From positions 88,162 through 152,161 of the forward strand of contig NZ_JAQMWP010000022.1 in NCBI RefSeq assembly GCF_030403745.1: a stretch of 64,000 nt of DNA. The letters are read 5' to 3'. This document shows positions 52,838 to 62,200 of this stretch, in pieces. Both the position numbers and the translations under genes were made by a program. The notes beneath the pieces are model-generated. The model ran no database searches. It saw nothing but the letters and a program-made list of their open reading frames with translations, and was not told where the DNA came from. Position 1 is the first letter of the stretch, and the number at the start of each line of letters is the position of its first letter. The stretch comes from Streptomyces sp. S.PB5. GTDB lineage: Bacteria; Actinomycetota; Actinomycetes; Streptomycetales; Streptomycetaceae.

Positions 52838-54004
52838 GTGATCGGAAAGCATGTTCGTCGGAGCGCCGGCGGGGGAGGGTTGTTCCGCAGGGCCTCTGTC
52901 GTCCTGGCCGCCGCGGGTGCGGTGCTCGGGCTCGCGATGGCGCCGGCCGGTGCGGCCGGTGGCTGGGTGGCCGGTGGCTGGGTGGCCGTTCCCGACCCCG
53001 ACAGCTCGCGGTGGTTCGACGCCTTCCTGACGGCCGACGACGGCACCGTCATCGGCCGGGGCGGCTTCAGCCCCGGTGAGGGTGACGGTGAGGTGGCCAG
53101 CTTCTGGGTGCGTGAGGGGTCGGCCTGGAAGCTGCTGCCCAAGTCGGAGGCCACGCCGTACACCGACACGTTCGGCAGCGGCGTCTGGAGCGCCACATCC
53201 GCCAAGGACTTCTGGGTCGTCGGCGGCATCTCGGCCAAGCCCGCCATCGTGAGTCACTGGAACGGCAGTGCCTGGCAGGATCGCTCGCCCGCCGACCAGA
53301 CGGTGCACTTCGATGACGTGGAAGCGGTCTCCGCGGGCGATGTCTGGGCTGTCGGCACGACCCAGTGGAAGACGACCACCCCGACGCAGGCGGCCGTCAT
53401 AGGCCACTGGGAGGGCGGTTCCTGGAAGATCACCAAGCTGCCCCAGGCGGTGGGCGGCAGGACGCGGCTGTTCGACGTCCAGGTGAACTCGGCCGCCGAC
53501 GTATGGGCGTCGGGCGAGAGCTGCACCGATCAGGAGAGCAGGAACTGCCGCGGATACGTGGTCCGTTGGAACGGCGCTTCCTGGACGGAGGTGCCTGTGC
53601 CGGCCGGCATCACCAGGGTCTCCGCGATGACCGCCGATGCCGCGGGCCAGGTGTGGGTCGCGCACAAGAACACCGTGCTGCGCTGGAACGGCAGCGGATG
53701 GAGCACCGGCGCGGACGTGGTGGGCGTCGGCTCGGACGGAGTCAACGAATTCGCCTGGGCGGACGGAAAGCTCTATGCCGGACTCGACCTGAGCAGTTCC
53801 AGCCGGCACTCCGGCATCGTCCGTTGGAACGGCACGAGTTGGGAGAGCCTGGCCCGGCCGATCGACAACCCCGACTACTCCATCAACCAGATCACCTCGC
53901 TCGCCGGTCGCACGGACGGAGAGCTGTGGGCGGCCGGCAGCTACAACCTGCTGTGGTCGAACCCGCCGTTCGCCGCCAGGCTTCCCGCCGGTGCCGCGGG
54001 CTGA
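52838..54004 (+). CDS. secreted beta-propeller-like repeat protein
   Basis: GTG 52838 (GGAGG upstream) gives 388 residues with a signal peptide (VVLAAAGAVLGLAMAPAGAA, cleavage near residue 40). The mature part contains at least five repeats of the form VxxWNGxxW followed 20-30 residues later by DVWAVG (WNGSAW, WEGGSW, WNGASW, WNGSGW, WNGTSW), consistent with a WD/Kelch-like propeller. Just after cleavage, GGWVAGGWVA comes from a 15-bp tandem duplication (52958-52987). It is unusual between serA and PPTase genes of a peptide cluster; a role in binding or protecting the product outside the cell is inference. Confidence 0.75.
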   Translation: MIGKHVRRSAGGGGLFRRASVVLAAAGAVLGLAMAPAGAAGGWVAGGWVAVPDPDSSRWFDAFLTADDGTVIGRGGFSPGEGDGEVASFWVREGSAWKLLPKSEATPYTDTFGSGVWSATSAKDFWVVGGISAKPAIVSHWNGSAWQDRSPADQTVHFDDVEAVSAGDVWAVGTTQWKTTTPTQAAVIGHWEGGSWKITKLPQAVGGRTRLFDVQVNSAADVWASGESCTDQESRNCRGYVVRWNGASWTEVPVPAGITRVSAMTADAAGQVWVAHKNTVLRWNGSGWSTGADVVGVGSDGVNEFAWADGKLYAGLDLSSSSRHSGIVRWNGTSWESLARPIDNPDYSINQITSLAGRTDGELWAAGSYNLLWSNPPFAARLPAGAAG

Positions 54005-54014
54005 CCTCACGACG

Positions 54015-54779
54015 ATGAGCGGCTCCGCGTACCAGTCCCTGCGGGAGGGCCGGTCCTGCCATGTGTGGCAGGGAAAGGCTCCCGATCACGTGGCCGATCG
54101 AGATCTGGACGAGCTGTCCGCGGAGGAGCTTCAGGCCGCTCGCCGACTCACCGGGCCGCATTCCGCCGCCTATGCGGCGGTCCATGTGGCGCTGCGCCGC
54201 ATCCTCGCGCACTATCTCGAAGTTCCCCCGAGGGAACTGGTCTTCGGCCGTGCGACGAACCCCGGCTGCGGCCATCCCGGCCACGGCCGGCCGCAGCTGG
54301 CGCACCCGAGAACCGGGCTGGAATTCAGTCTGAGCAGGACAGGTCCGCACTGGCTGATCGCGGTCGAGGCCGATGCGACGGTCGGCGTCGACATCGAGGA
54401 CATGAGCGACTTCGACCACGGCGCGGTCTCTTCGCTCGTGCTCTCACCGTCCGAGCGGGCACATCTGCGGGCCTGCTCGCCGGGGCCCGCGCGGACCAGG
54501 GCGTTCTATCACTGCTGGACGCGGAAGGAAGCCGTGGTCAAGGCGAGCGGTGCCGGAATCACCTCGGACCTCAGCGCCGTGGAGGTGCATCCCGGATCAG
54601 CGGGCCCCGTGCCCGTCCGCCAGGTGACGCCCAGGGGGACCAGCTCTCTGTCGGTACGCGATCTGGACGTCGGCCCGCACTTGTGCGCCGCGCTCGCCCG
54701 GGAGGAGGGCGGTACCGGGCCGGTACTGATGCGGCGCTATTCCCTGCTCGACCTTGCGAGCACGGGAGGACAACCCTGA
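54015..54779 (+). CDS. Sfp-type 4'-phosphopantetheinyl transferase
   Basis: ATG 54015 gives 254 residues (start not supported by a clear Shine-Dalgarno; coupling from the gene ending at 54004 is likely, and GTG 53991 is an alternative). Motifs are FSLSRTGPHWLIAVEADATVGVDIEDM (P1/P2, Mg-binding Asp in GVDIED) and FYHCWTRKEAVVKASGAGI (P3, WxxKEA). It transfers the phosphopantetheine arm of CoA to carrier-domain serines and so activates the NRPS at 56266. The short spacing to the SyrP-like gene indicates one operon. Confidence 0.92.
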   Translation: MSGSAYQSLREGRSCHVWQGKAPDHVADRDLDELSAEELQAARRLTGPHSAAYAAVHVALRRILAHYLEVPPRELVFGRATNPGCGHPGHGRPQLAHPRTGLEFSLSRTGPHWLIAVEADATVGVDIEDMSDFDHGAVSSLVLSPSERAHLRACSPGPARTRAFYHCWTRKEAVVKASGAGITSDLSAVEVHPGSAGPVPVRQVTPRGTSSLSVRDLDVGPHLCAALAREEGGTGPVLMRRYSLLDLASTGGQP

Positions 54780-54792
54780 AAGGACCCAACAC

Positions 54793-55737
54793 ATGCAAGA
54801 GCACAAGGCCTGGACTCCGCTGGAGATCAGACCTTCGGACATAGGCGCGGCGGCGGACCCGGAAGGGCTCGTCGGCCATCTGGACGCCCTGGCGGACGAT
54901 CTCGAGGAGCTGCTCACCCGTGAGAAGGCCATCGTCTTCCGCGGCTTCTCGGTGCGCCCGGACGGGCTCGACCCGGTCATGGACCGGCTGCTGCCACGGC
55001 GTCTCGCCTATGTGAACGGCAACTCGCCGCGCACCAAGGTCGGTTCAAACGTGTACACGTCGACGGAGTACCCGCCGGAGTTCACCATCTCGATGCACAA
55101 CGAGATGTCGTACGCGTCGAGTTGGCCGACCCGGCTGCTGTTCTACTGCGAGATCGCCGCCGAGACGGGCGGTGCCACTCCGGTGGTGGACGCCGCGCTG
55201 TGGCTGAACTCCCTTGATGACGAGGTACGGGAGGCCTTCGCGGGCGGCGTGCGGTACTCGCAGAATCTGCACGGCGGCAAGGGGCTCGGCAAGAGCTGGC
55301 AGGACACCTTCGAGACCGACGACCGGGATCAGGTCGACGTCTACCTGAAGGAGGCCGGATCCGACTGGAGCTGGCGTCCTGACGGCAGCCTGCGGGTCAG
55401 CAACGTGCGCCCGGCCACACTGCGGCATCCGGTCACCGGTACGGAGGTCTGGTTCAACCAGTCCGACCAGTGGCACCCGGCGGCTCTCGGCGACGAGACC
55501 GCCAAGGCGCTGGCCCAGATCATGCCGGCGGAGGAGCTCCCGCAGTCGGTCTGCTTCGCCGACGGCCGGCCGATCCCGGACGACTACGTCATCCAGGTCC
55601 GGGACCGGGGTCTCGACAACGCGGTGAACGTCGACTGGCAGGTCGGTGATCTGCTGCTGATCGACAACGTTCTGGTCGCCCACGGGAGGCGCTCGTTCAC
55701 CGGGAAGCGCCGCGTCCTCGTGGCGATGACCGACTGA
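54793..55737 (+). CDS. SyrP-like Fe(II)/2-oxoglutarate hydroxylase (TauD fold)
   Basis: ATG 54793 (AAAGGA upstream) gives 314 residues. The facial triad is H102, E104 (ISMHNEMSYA; a H-x-E variant rather than H-x-D) and H297 (VLVAHGRRSFTGKRR, with the 2-oxoglutarate-binding Arg). NVYTSTEYPPEFTISMHNEM and FYCEIAAETGGATPVVDA are characteristic of SyrP, which beta-hydroxylates Asp bound to an NRPS carrier domain. The neighbouring NRPS has an Asx-like A domain, supporting beta-hydroxy-Asp or -Asn formation. A perfect 20-bp hairpin follows. Confidence 0.88.
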   Translation: MQEHKAWTPLEIRPSDIGAAADPEGLVGHLDALADDLEELLTREKAIVFRGFSVRPDGLDPVMDRLLPRRLAYVNGNSPRTKVGSNVYTSTEYPPEFTISMHNEMSYASSWPTRLLFYCEIAAETGGATPVVDAALWLNSLDDEVREAFAGGVRYSQNLHGGKGLGKSWQDTFETDDRDQVDVYLKEAGSDWSWRPDGSLRVSNVRPATLRHPVTGTEVWFNQSDQWHPAALGDETAKALAQIMPAEELPQSVCFADGRPIPDDYVIQVRDRGLDNAVNVDWQVGDLLLIDNVLVAHGRRSFTGKRRVLVAMTD

Positions 55738-55752
55738 TCGGGCCCGGCATCA

Positions 55753-55796
55753 CGGAGGGGACGCCCGGCGGCCGCTGCCGCCGGGCGTCCCCTCCG
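55753..55796 (+). terminator. 20-bp perfect hairpin after SyrP-like gene
   Basis: CGGAGGGGACGCCCGGCGGC (55753-55772), loop CGCT, exact complement at 55777-55796, beginning 16 bp after the stop. There is no U-tract. This should end the serA-syrP transcript and implies a separate promoter for mbtH and the NRPS. Confidence 0.7.
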
Positions 55797-55870
55797 CCCG
55801 TTCCGGGGCCAAATCCCGCCGTATAGGCCGGATATGGCGCACGGTCAGAAGCTGGCCGGGCCGTAACCGA

Positions 55871-55945
55871 ATTCCTGAACCGGATTCCTGAACCGGATTC
55901 CTGAACTGCATTCCTGAACTGCATTCCTGAACCGCATCCCTGTTC
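55871..55945 (+). repeat. 13-bp tandem repeat array upstream of mbtH-like gene
   Basis: Five exact copies of ATTCCTGAAC separated by 3-bp spacers (CGG, CGG, TGC, TGC, CGC) followed by a degenerate sixth copy (ATCCCTGTTC) form a 13-bp array 34 bp before the mbtH start. Each unit contains the near-palindrome TTCCTGAA. It lies between a strong terminator and the mbtH ribosome binding site, i.e. in the promoter or leader of the NRPS operon. Confidence 0.85.
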
Positions 55946-55978
55946 CAATCCCAACCCTGCACACCCACAGGAGCAACC

Positions 55979-56191
55979 GTGTCCGACACACAGACCGCCC
56001 CCACCCACCGCGTCGTACTCAACGACGAGGAGCAGTACTCGATCTGGTGGGCCGACCGCGACCTCCCCGCCGGCTGGAGCGCCGAGGGCACCGAGGGCAG
56101 CCGCGAGGAGTGCCTCGCCCACATCGAGCAGATCTGGACGGACATGCGCCCGGCGAGCCTGCGCCGCCGCATGGACGCCCAGGCCGCCTGA
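55979..56191 (+). CDS. MbtH-family NRPS partner
   Basis: The 70-residue protein has the MbtH signature: VVLNDEEQYSIWWADRDLPAGWSAEGTEGSREECLAHIEQIWTDMRPASLRRR, including the invariant Trp residues, S-x-E and the C-terminal TDMRPxSLR. It binds adenylation domains and is needed for their solubility or activity. GTG with AGGAG upstream is the start. It is 74 bp upstream of the NRPS gene in the same operon, preceded by the 13-bp repeat array. Confidence 0.95.
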   Translation: MSDTQTAPTHRVVLNDEEQYSIWWADRDLPAGWSAEGTEGSREECLAHIEQIWTDMRPASLRRRMDAQAA

Positions 56192-56265
56192 CCGGCTGAC
56201 CGGCTGACCGGAAACCGGCCCCCCCGTAGACATCCGCGCCTCATCGCACAAGGAGTGCACCTCGC

Positions 56266-59200
56266 ATGATCCCTGCACCACGGACGGAAGCTCCGGCCGA
56301 GACCGTGCTCGTCCCCGAGCTCGTCGCACGCCAGGCGGCGCGTACGCCCGAGGCCACCGCCGTCCTTGCGGACGGTGCGCGGATGTCCTACGGGGAGCTG
56401 GACCACAGGTCGGCCGCTCTCGCCGGCCGGCTTCGTGAGCTGGGCGCGGGCCCGGGGGCGCCGGTCGGTGTGCTCCTCGGCCGCGGCGGTGACCTCGTGG
56501 TCGCGCTGATGGCCGTGCTCCGGGCCGGGGCGCCCTATCTCGCGCTGGACGCCGGGGCCCCGCAGCCCCGGCTCGACGCCCTCGTCGCCGCCTCCGGCAC
56601 CCGCCTGATCCTGTGCGACCCGGCGACCGCGGAACGAGGCGCGGCCACGGGTGCCCGTGTGGTCGGCCCCGCCGAGACCGGCGAACAGGCCCTCGGCCAC
56701 GGCGATGTGGACCCGCAGGACGCGGCGTACATCCTGCACACCTCGGGGACCACGGGCACCCCCAAGGGCGTGATCGTTCCCCACCAGGGCCTGGTCAACA
56801 TGGTCGTCGCCACCGCGGACCAGCTGCGCCTGACGGCCGAGGACCGGGTGCTGCACCGCACCCCCCTCGTCTTCGACGCCCATGTGTGGGAGATCTTCGC
56901 CCCGCTGATCCGCGGCGCCGCCGTCGTGATGGCGCCCGACGAGGAGCGCGATCCGGCGACCGTCCTGCGCACCATCGCCGAGCAGCGCGTCAGTGTCGTC
57001 CAGGCGGTGCCCACCATCTGGCGTCAGATGGTCCTCGAAGACGGCTGGGACCGATGCACCGCGCTGCGTGCGCTGGTCTCGGGCGGTGAGCAGCTGCGCA
57101 CCGAACTGGCCGCCCGCATGGCCGAGTTGAGCGGCGCCGAGGTGTGGAACGTCTACGGGCCCACCGAGTGCACCGTCAACTCCACCGCGTACCGCTTCAC
57201 CCCGGGCACGGCCGCCGGAGCCGTCCCGATCGGCCGCCCGCTGCCACGCACCCGGGTGCTCGTGGTGGACACCGCCGGTACCCCTGTCGGTATCGGCGTG
57301 CCCGGTGAACTCCTCATCGGCGGCGTCCAGTTGGCCCACGGATACCTCGACCGCCCCGGCCAGACCGCCGAGCGCTTCGTGCCCGACCCGCTCGCCCAGG
57401 ACGGCAGCCGGCTCTACCGCACCGGCGACCAGGTGCGCTGGCGCGCGGACGGGCAGCTCGAATACCTGGGCCGGATCGACGAGCAGCTCAAGGTCAACGG
57501 TGTCCGCCTCGAACCCGCCGAGGTCGAGGCCGCCCTGCTCGCGCACCCCGATGTCGCCGCCGCGGCCGTCGCCCCCTACACCGCGGCCGACGACACGCAA
57601 GCGCTCGCCGCGTACGTCGTACGGACTCCCGGCGCGGAGCGCGAGGTACCGCTCGACGCCCGCTTGCGCGGACATCTGGTCGAACGGCTGCCGAGCACGC
57701 ATCTGCCCGCCCTCTTCGTGGAACTCGACGACATCCCGCGCACCACGAGCGGCAAGACCGACCGCCGCGCGCTGCCGCACCCGCTCGCCGAGTCCGACGC
57801 CGACGCGGACCACACCGTCGGCGACCGCACGGCGCCGAGCACGCCGGCGCAACTGATCGTCGCCGACGCCTGGCGCGATCTGCTCAGGCCCTCCGGCGAC
57901 CTCGCGGTGCAGGACGACTTCTTCCGCCTCGGCGGCACCTCACTGCAGCTGACCCGCCTCGTCACCCGGCTGCGCGCCGTCACCGGCCGCGAGGTCACGC
58001 TGCAGTCGCTGCTCGGCGCGACCACCCTGTCCGGACAGGCGGCCCTCATCGACGCGGCGACGGCCCTCACGCAGGCGCCGATCACGCAGGCGCCGATCAC
58101 GCGCGCCGACCGCAGCCGCGGCCTTCCCCTGTCGTACGGGCAGCGGCGGCTGTGGTTCATGGACAAGCTGAACCCGGCGAGCCCCGAATGGGTCGCGGGA
58201 CTCCTGCTCAAGCTGCCCGCGGCCGCCACCCGCGAGCAGGCCTGGACCGCGTTGAACGCCCTGATCGCCCGGCACGAAGCACTGCGCACCGCCTACGCCG
58301 AGGAGGCCGGGGAACCGCGGCAGCACATCCTGCCCGAGGTGCGCGTCGAGCTGCCCGAGACCGCGACGGACCGGGACGCCCTGCCCGGCCACCTGGTGAC
58401 GCTGCTCGGCCGAGGATTCGCCCTGGACGGCGGCGAACCGCTGCTGAGAGCCCGGCTGTTCGACCTCGGCGACGGGGTGCGGATCGTCGCCGTCGCCATG
58501 CATCACATCACGACCGACGGCTGGTCGACCGCCGTACTGGAGCGGGAGTTCGCCGAGCTGATCGACGCCGCCGTACACGGCACCGAGCCGGTGCTGCCGC
58601 AGCTCGCGGTGGGTTACGCCGACTATGCGGCCTGGCAGCGCGAGCACCTCACCGACGCGGCCGTCGCGGACGAGCTCGCGCACTGGCGGGAGGTGCTCGA
58701 CGGCCTCGAACCGCTGGAACTCCCCACGGACCGGCCGCGTCCCGCGGTGCGTGACGGCCGCGGCTCGATCGTGCCCTTCGCGGTGCCGGCCACCACGGCA
58801 CGGCGCCTCGACGAGCTGGCGCGACAGGCGGGGACGACGCGTTTCGCGGTCGTGCTCGCGGCCTTCGCGACCGTCCTCGGCCGGCACACCGGTCAGTGGG
58901 ACATCCCCGTCGGCACCCCGGTCGCGGGGCGCGGGCGGGCCGAACTCGACGGTGTCGTGGGCTTCTTCCTCAACAACGTCGTGCTGCGCTGCGGGCTCGA
59001 CCCGGCGCAGGACTTCGCGACCGCGGTGGCCGGCGTCGGCGCAGTGACGAAGGACGCCTTCGCCCACCAGGAGCTGCCCTTCGACCTGCTCGTGGACGCC
59101 CTCGTGCCGGACCGCGACCTGTCGCGCACACCGCTGTTCCAGGTGGCGGTGGACCTGCATGACGAGGACTTCAACGGGGCTGTCGACGAGGACTTCGAGA

Positions 59201-62200
59201 CGATCCGGCAGCTGTGGCGGATCACGCACACGGACCTCACGCTGCTGCTCCGCCCGGACCGCGACGGTGGTCTGACGGGTGGCCTCGAGTTCGCCACCTC
59301 GCTCTTCGACGAGGGGACCGCCCGCCGACTCGCGGACCACCTCGGCCGTCTGCTGGCCGCGGCGGTGGACGCCCCCGCCACGGCGCTCGGCAACCTCGCC
59401 ATGGCCCCCGCGCAGGAGCTGGAGCGGCTCGCCGGCTGGGAGGTGTCCGGTGAGGGTGCTGTGCGTGAGGGCGTGCCGGTGCCGGTCGTCTTCGCTGAGC
59501 GGGCTGCTGCGGCGCCGGATGCTGTGGCCGTCGAGGGCTCTGGTTTCTCCCTGTCGTTCGGGGAGTTGGAGGTGTCCTCGAATCGGTGGGCCGCGTATCT
59601 GGGGTCTGTCGGGGTCGGTCGTGGCTCGGTGGTGGGTGTGCTGCTTGAGCGGGGTGTGGATCTGCATGCGGTGATGCTGGGTGTGTGGAAGGCCGGGGCG
59701 GCGTTCGTGCCGCTCGACCCGGGCTTCCCGCAGACCCGTGTGACCGGGATGCTGACCGATGCCGGGGCCGAGGTGCTGGTGACCGAACTGGCTCTGGCTC
59801 CCGCGGAGTTCGATGGCCGACTGGTGTGCGTGGATGCGCCTGAGACCGCGGATGCGGTCGCCGCCGCTTCCGGCAGGGCACCTGAGCGGACTCCTGATCC
59901 CGATGAGCTGGCGTATGTGATCTATACGTCGGGGTCGACGGGTCGTCCGAAGGGTGTGGCGGTCACGCATCGGGGTCTGGCCAATCATCTGGGCTGGGCG
60001 CAGCGGGAGTTGGCGGGTGCCGGTTCCGGTGGTGGTGCGGTGTTCTCGTCGGTGGCTTTCGATCTGGTGGTGCCGAATGTGTGGGCGCCGCTGCTGGCGG
60101 GGCAGCGGGTGCATCTGCTGCCGCAGGATCTCGACCTGTCCGAGCTGGGTGAACGGCTGGTGGCGGCCGGTCCGTTCAGCTTCCTGAAGCTGACGCCGGG
60201 GCATTTGGAGATCCTGGCCCAGCAGCTGAGCGACGGGCAGATCGCGGGTCTGGCGTCGGTGATCGTGGTGGCGGGTGAAGCCCTTCAGGCCTCGCTCGCG
60301 TCCCGGTTCACGCGGGTCCTGGGTGAGGGCCGTCTGATCAATGAGTACGGGCCCACCGAGGCCTCGGTCGGTACGTGTATCCATCCGGTGCCGTTGGATG
60401 CGGGGCAGGGTGTGGTGCCGATCGGGGCTCCGCTGCCTGGCATGGTGATGCGTGTGCTCGACTCCGGCTATCGCCGTGTCCCGGTCGGTGCCGTGGGTGA
60501 GTTGTATGTGTCCGGTACGGGTGTGGCGCGTGGCTATCTGGGTCGGGGTGCGCTGACCGCCGAGCGGTTCGTCCCGGACCCGTACGGTCCGGCCGGCTCC
60601 CGGATGTACCGGACCGGGGATCTGGCGCGCTGGGTGGAGCCGGGTGTCGTGGAGTTCCTGGGCCGTACCGATCACCAGGTGAAGATCCGTGGCTATCGGA
60701 TCGAGACCGGCGAGATCGAAGCCGTCCTCCACAACCACCCGCAGATCAGCGACGCCCGTGTCCTCGTCCACGAGGACGCCGACGGCGGCAAGCGACTGGT
60801 GGCCTACCTGGTCGGCGCGGACGGCGGACAGGCCGATCCGGCCGAGCTCACCACGTACTGCGGCGAGCACCTGCCCACGTACATGATCCCGTCGGCCTTC
60901 GTGCGGCTGCCCGCGCTCCCGCTCAACGCCAACGGCAAGCTCGACCGCACCGCTCTGCCCGCACCGGACGAGGACACGGCACGTACCGAGTACCTCGCCC
61001 CGGTCACCGAGGCCGAGCGCGCCGTCGCCGAGGTCTGGCAGCGGGTGCTCGGGATCGAACAGGCCGGCACCGCCGACCGGTTCTTCGACCGCGGCGGTGA
61101 CTCCATCCGTGCCGTCGCCGTCGTCGGCGCCCTGCGCGGCCGCGGCTACGACCTGTCCGTACGCGATGTCTTCGAACAGCGCACCGTCGCCGCGCTCGCG
61201 GAGCTGATCGAGAGCCGTACGCGGGTGTCCGGACAGACCGCGGCCACCGCGCCGTTCGCACTGATCGGCGCCGCCGACCGGTCCCTGGTGCCGGCCGGCG
61301 CCGCCGATGCCTACCCGCTGGGCCAGGTCCAGCTGGGCATGGTCGCCGAGCTGATGTCGGGCAGCGGCCGGAACAACTACCACACGGTGATCTCCAAGCG
61401 GATCAAGGACGACCGCCCCTTCGACGAGGCGGCCCTGCGCTCCGCGGTCCGTTCGGTCACCGACCGGCACGACTCGCTGCGCACCTCGGTGCACGTCACC
61501 GGCTACTCGGTTCCCCTGCAGGTGGTGCACCGCACCGCCGAGGTGCCGGTGACGGTGTACGACTACCGCGGCATCGACCCGGTCGAGGGCGAGAAGGAGC
61601 TCACCGCGCGGGTGGACGAGGAGCGTGCCGCGCTCTTCGACCTGCGCACCGCCCCCCTGCTGCGTGTCGCCGTCTATCTGGAGAGCGACGACGCCTGGTG
61701 GCTGACCCTCACCACCTCGCACGTGATCATCGACGGCTGGAGCACCCACACCCTCGACATGGAACTGGTGCACACCTACCGGGAGATCCGCGACACGGGT
61801 GCGCCCGCCGCCGGCGCCGCGCCGCTCGTCCGCTACGCCGATGTCATCGCGGGCGAACTGGAGTCGCTCGGCAGCTCCGCCGACCGCGCGTTCTGGCAGG
61901 GCGTCGTCACCGGCCGGCCGCGGCTGACGCCCCCCGCCTCCTGGGCCGGGGACGGTGAGCCGGAGAGCTACGGCGTGGACGTACCGGTCGCCGACCTCGC
62001 CCCGGTGCTGCGCGCGCGGGCGGCGGAAGCGGACGTGCCGTTCAAGACGCTGATGCTCGCCGCGCATCTGGAGGTGATGAGCCGGCTCGGCGGCGAGGCG
62101 GCGGGAACTCCCGCGGACGCCTTCCACACCGGGGTGGTCTTCCACACCAGGCCGGAACTGACCGGCGCCGAAGGCGTGGTCGGTATGCACCTCAACACCC

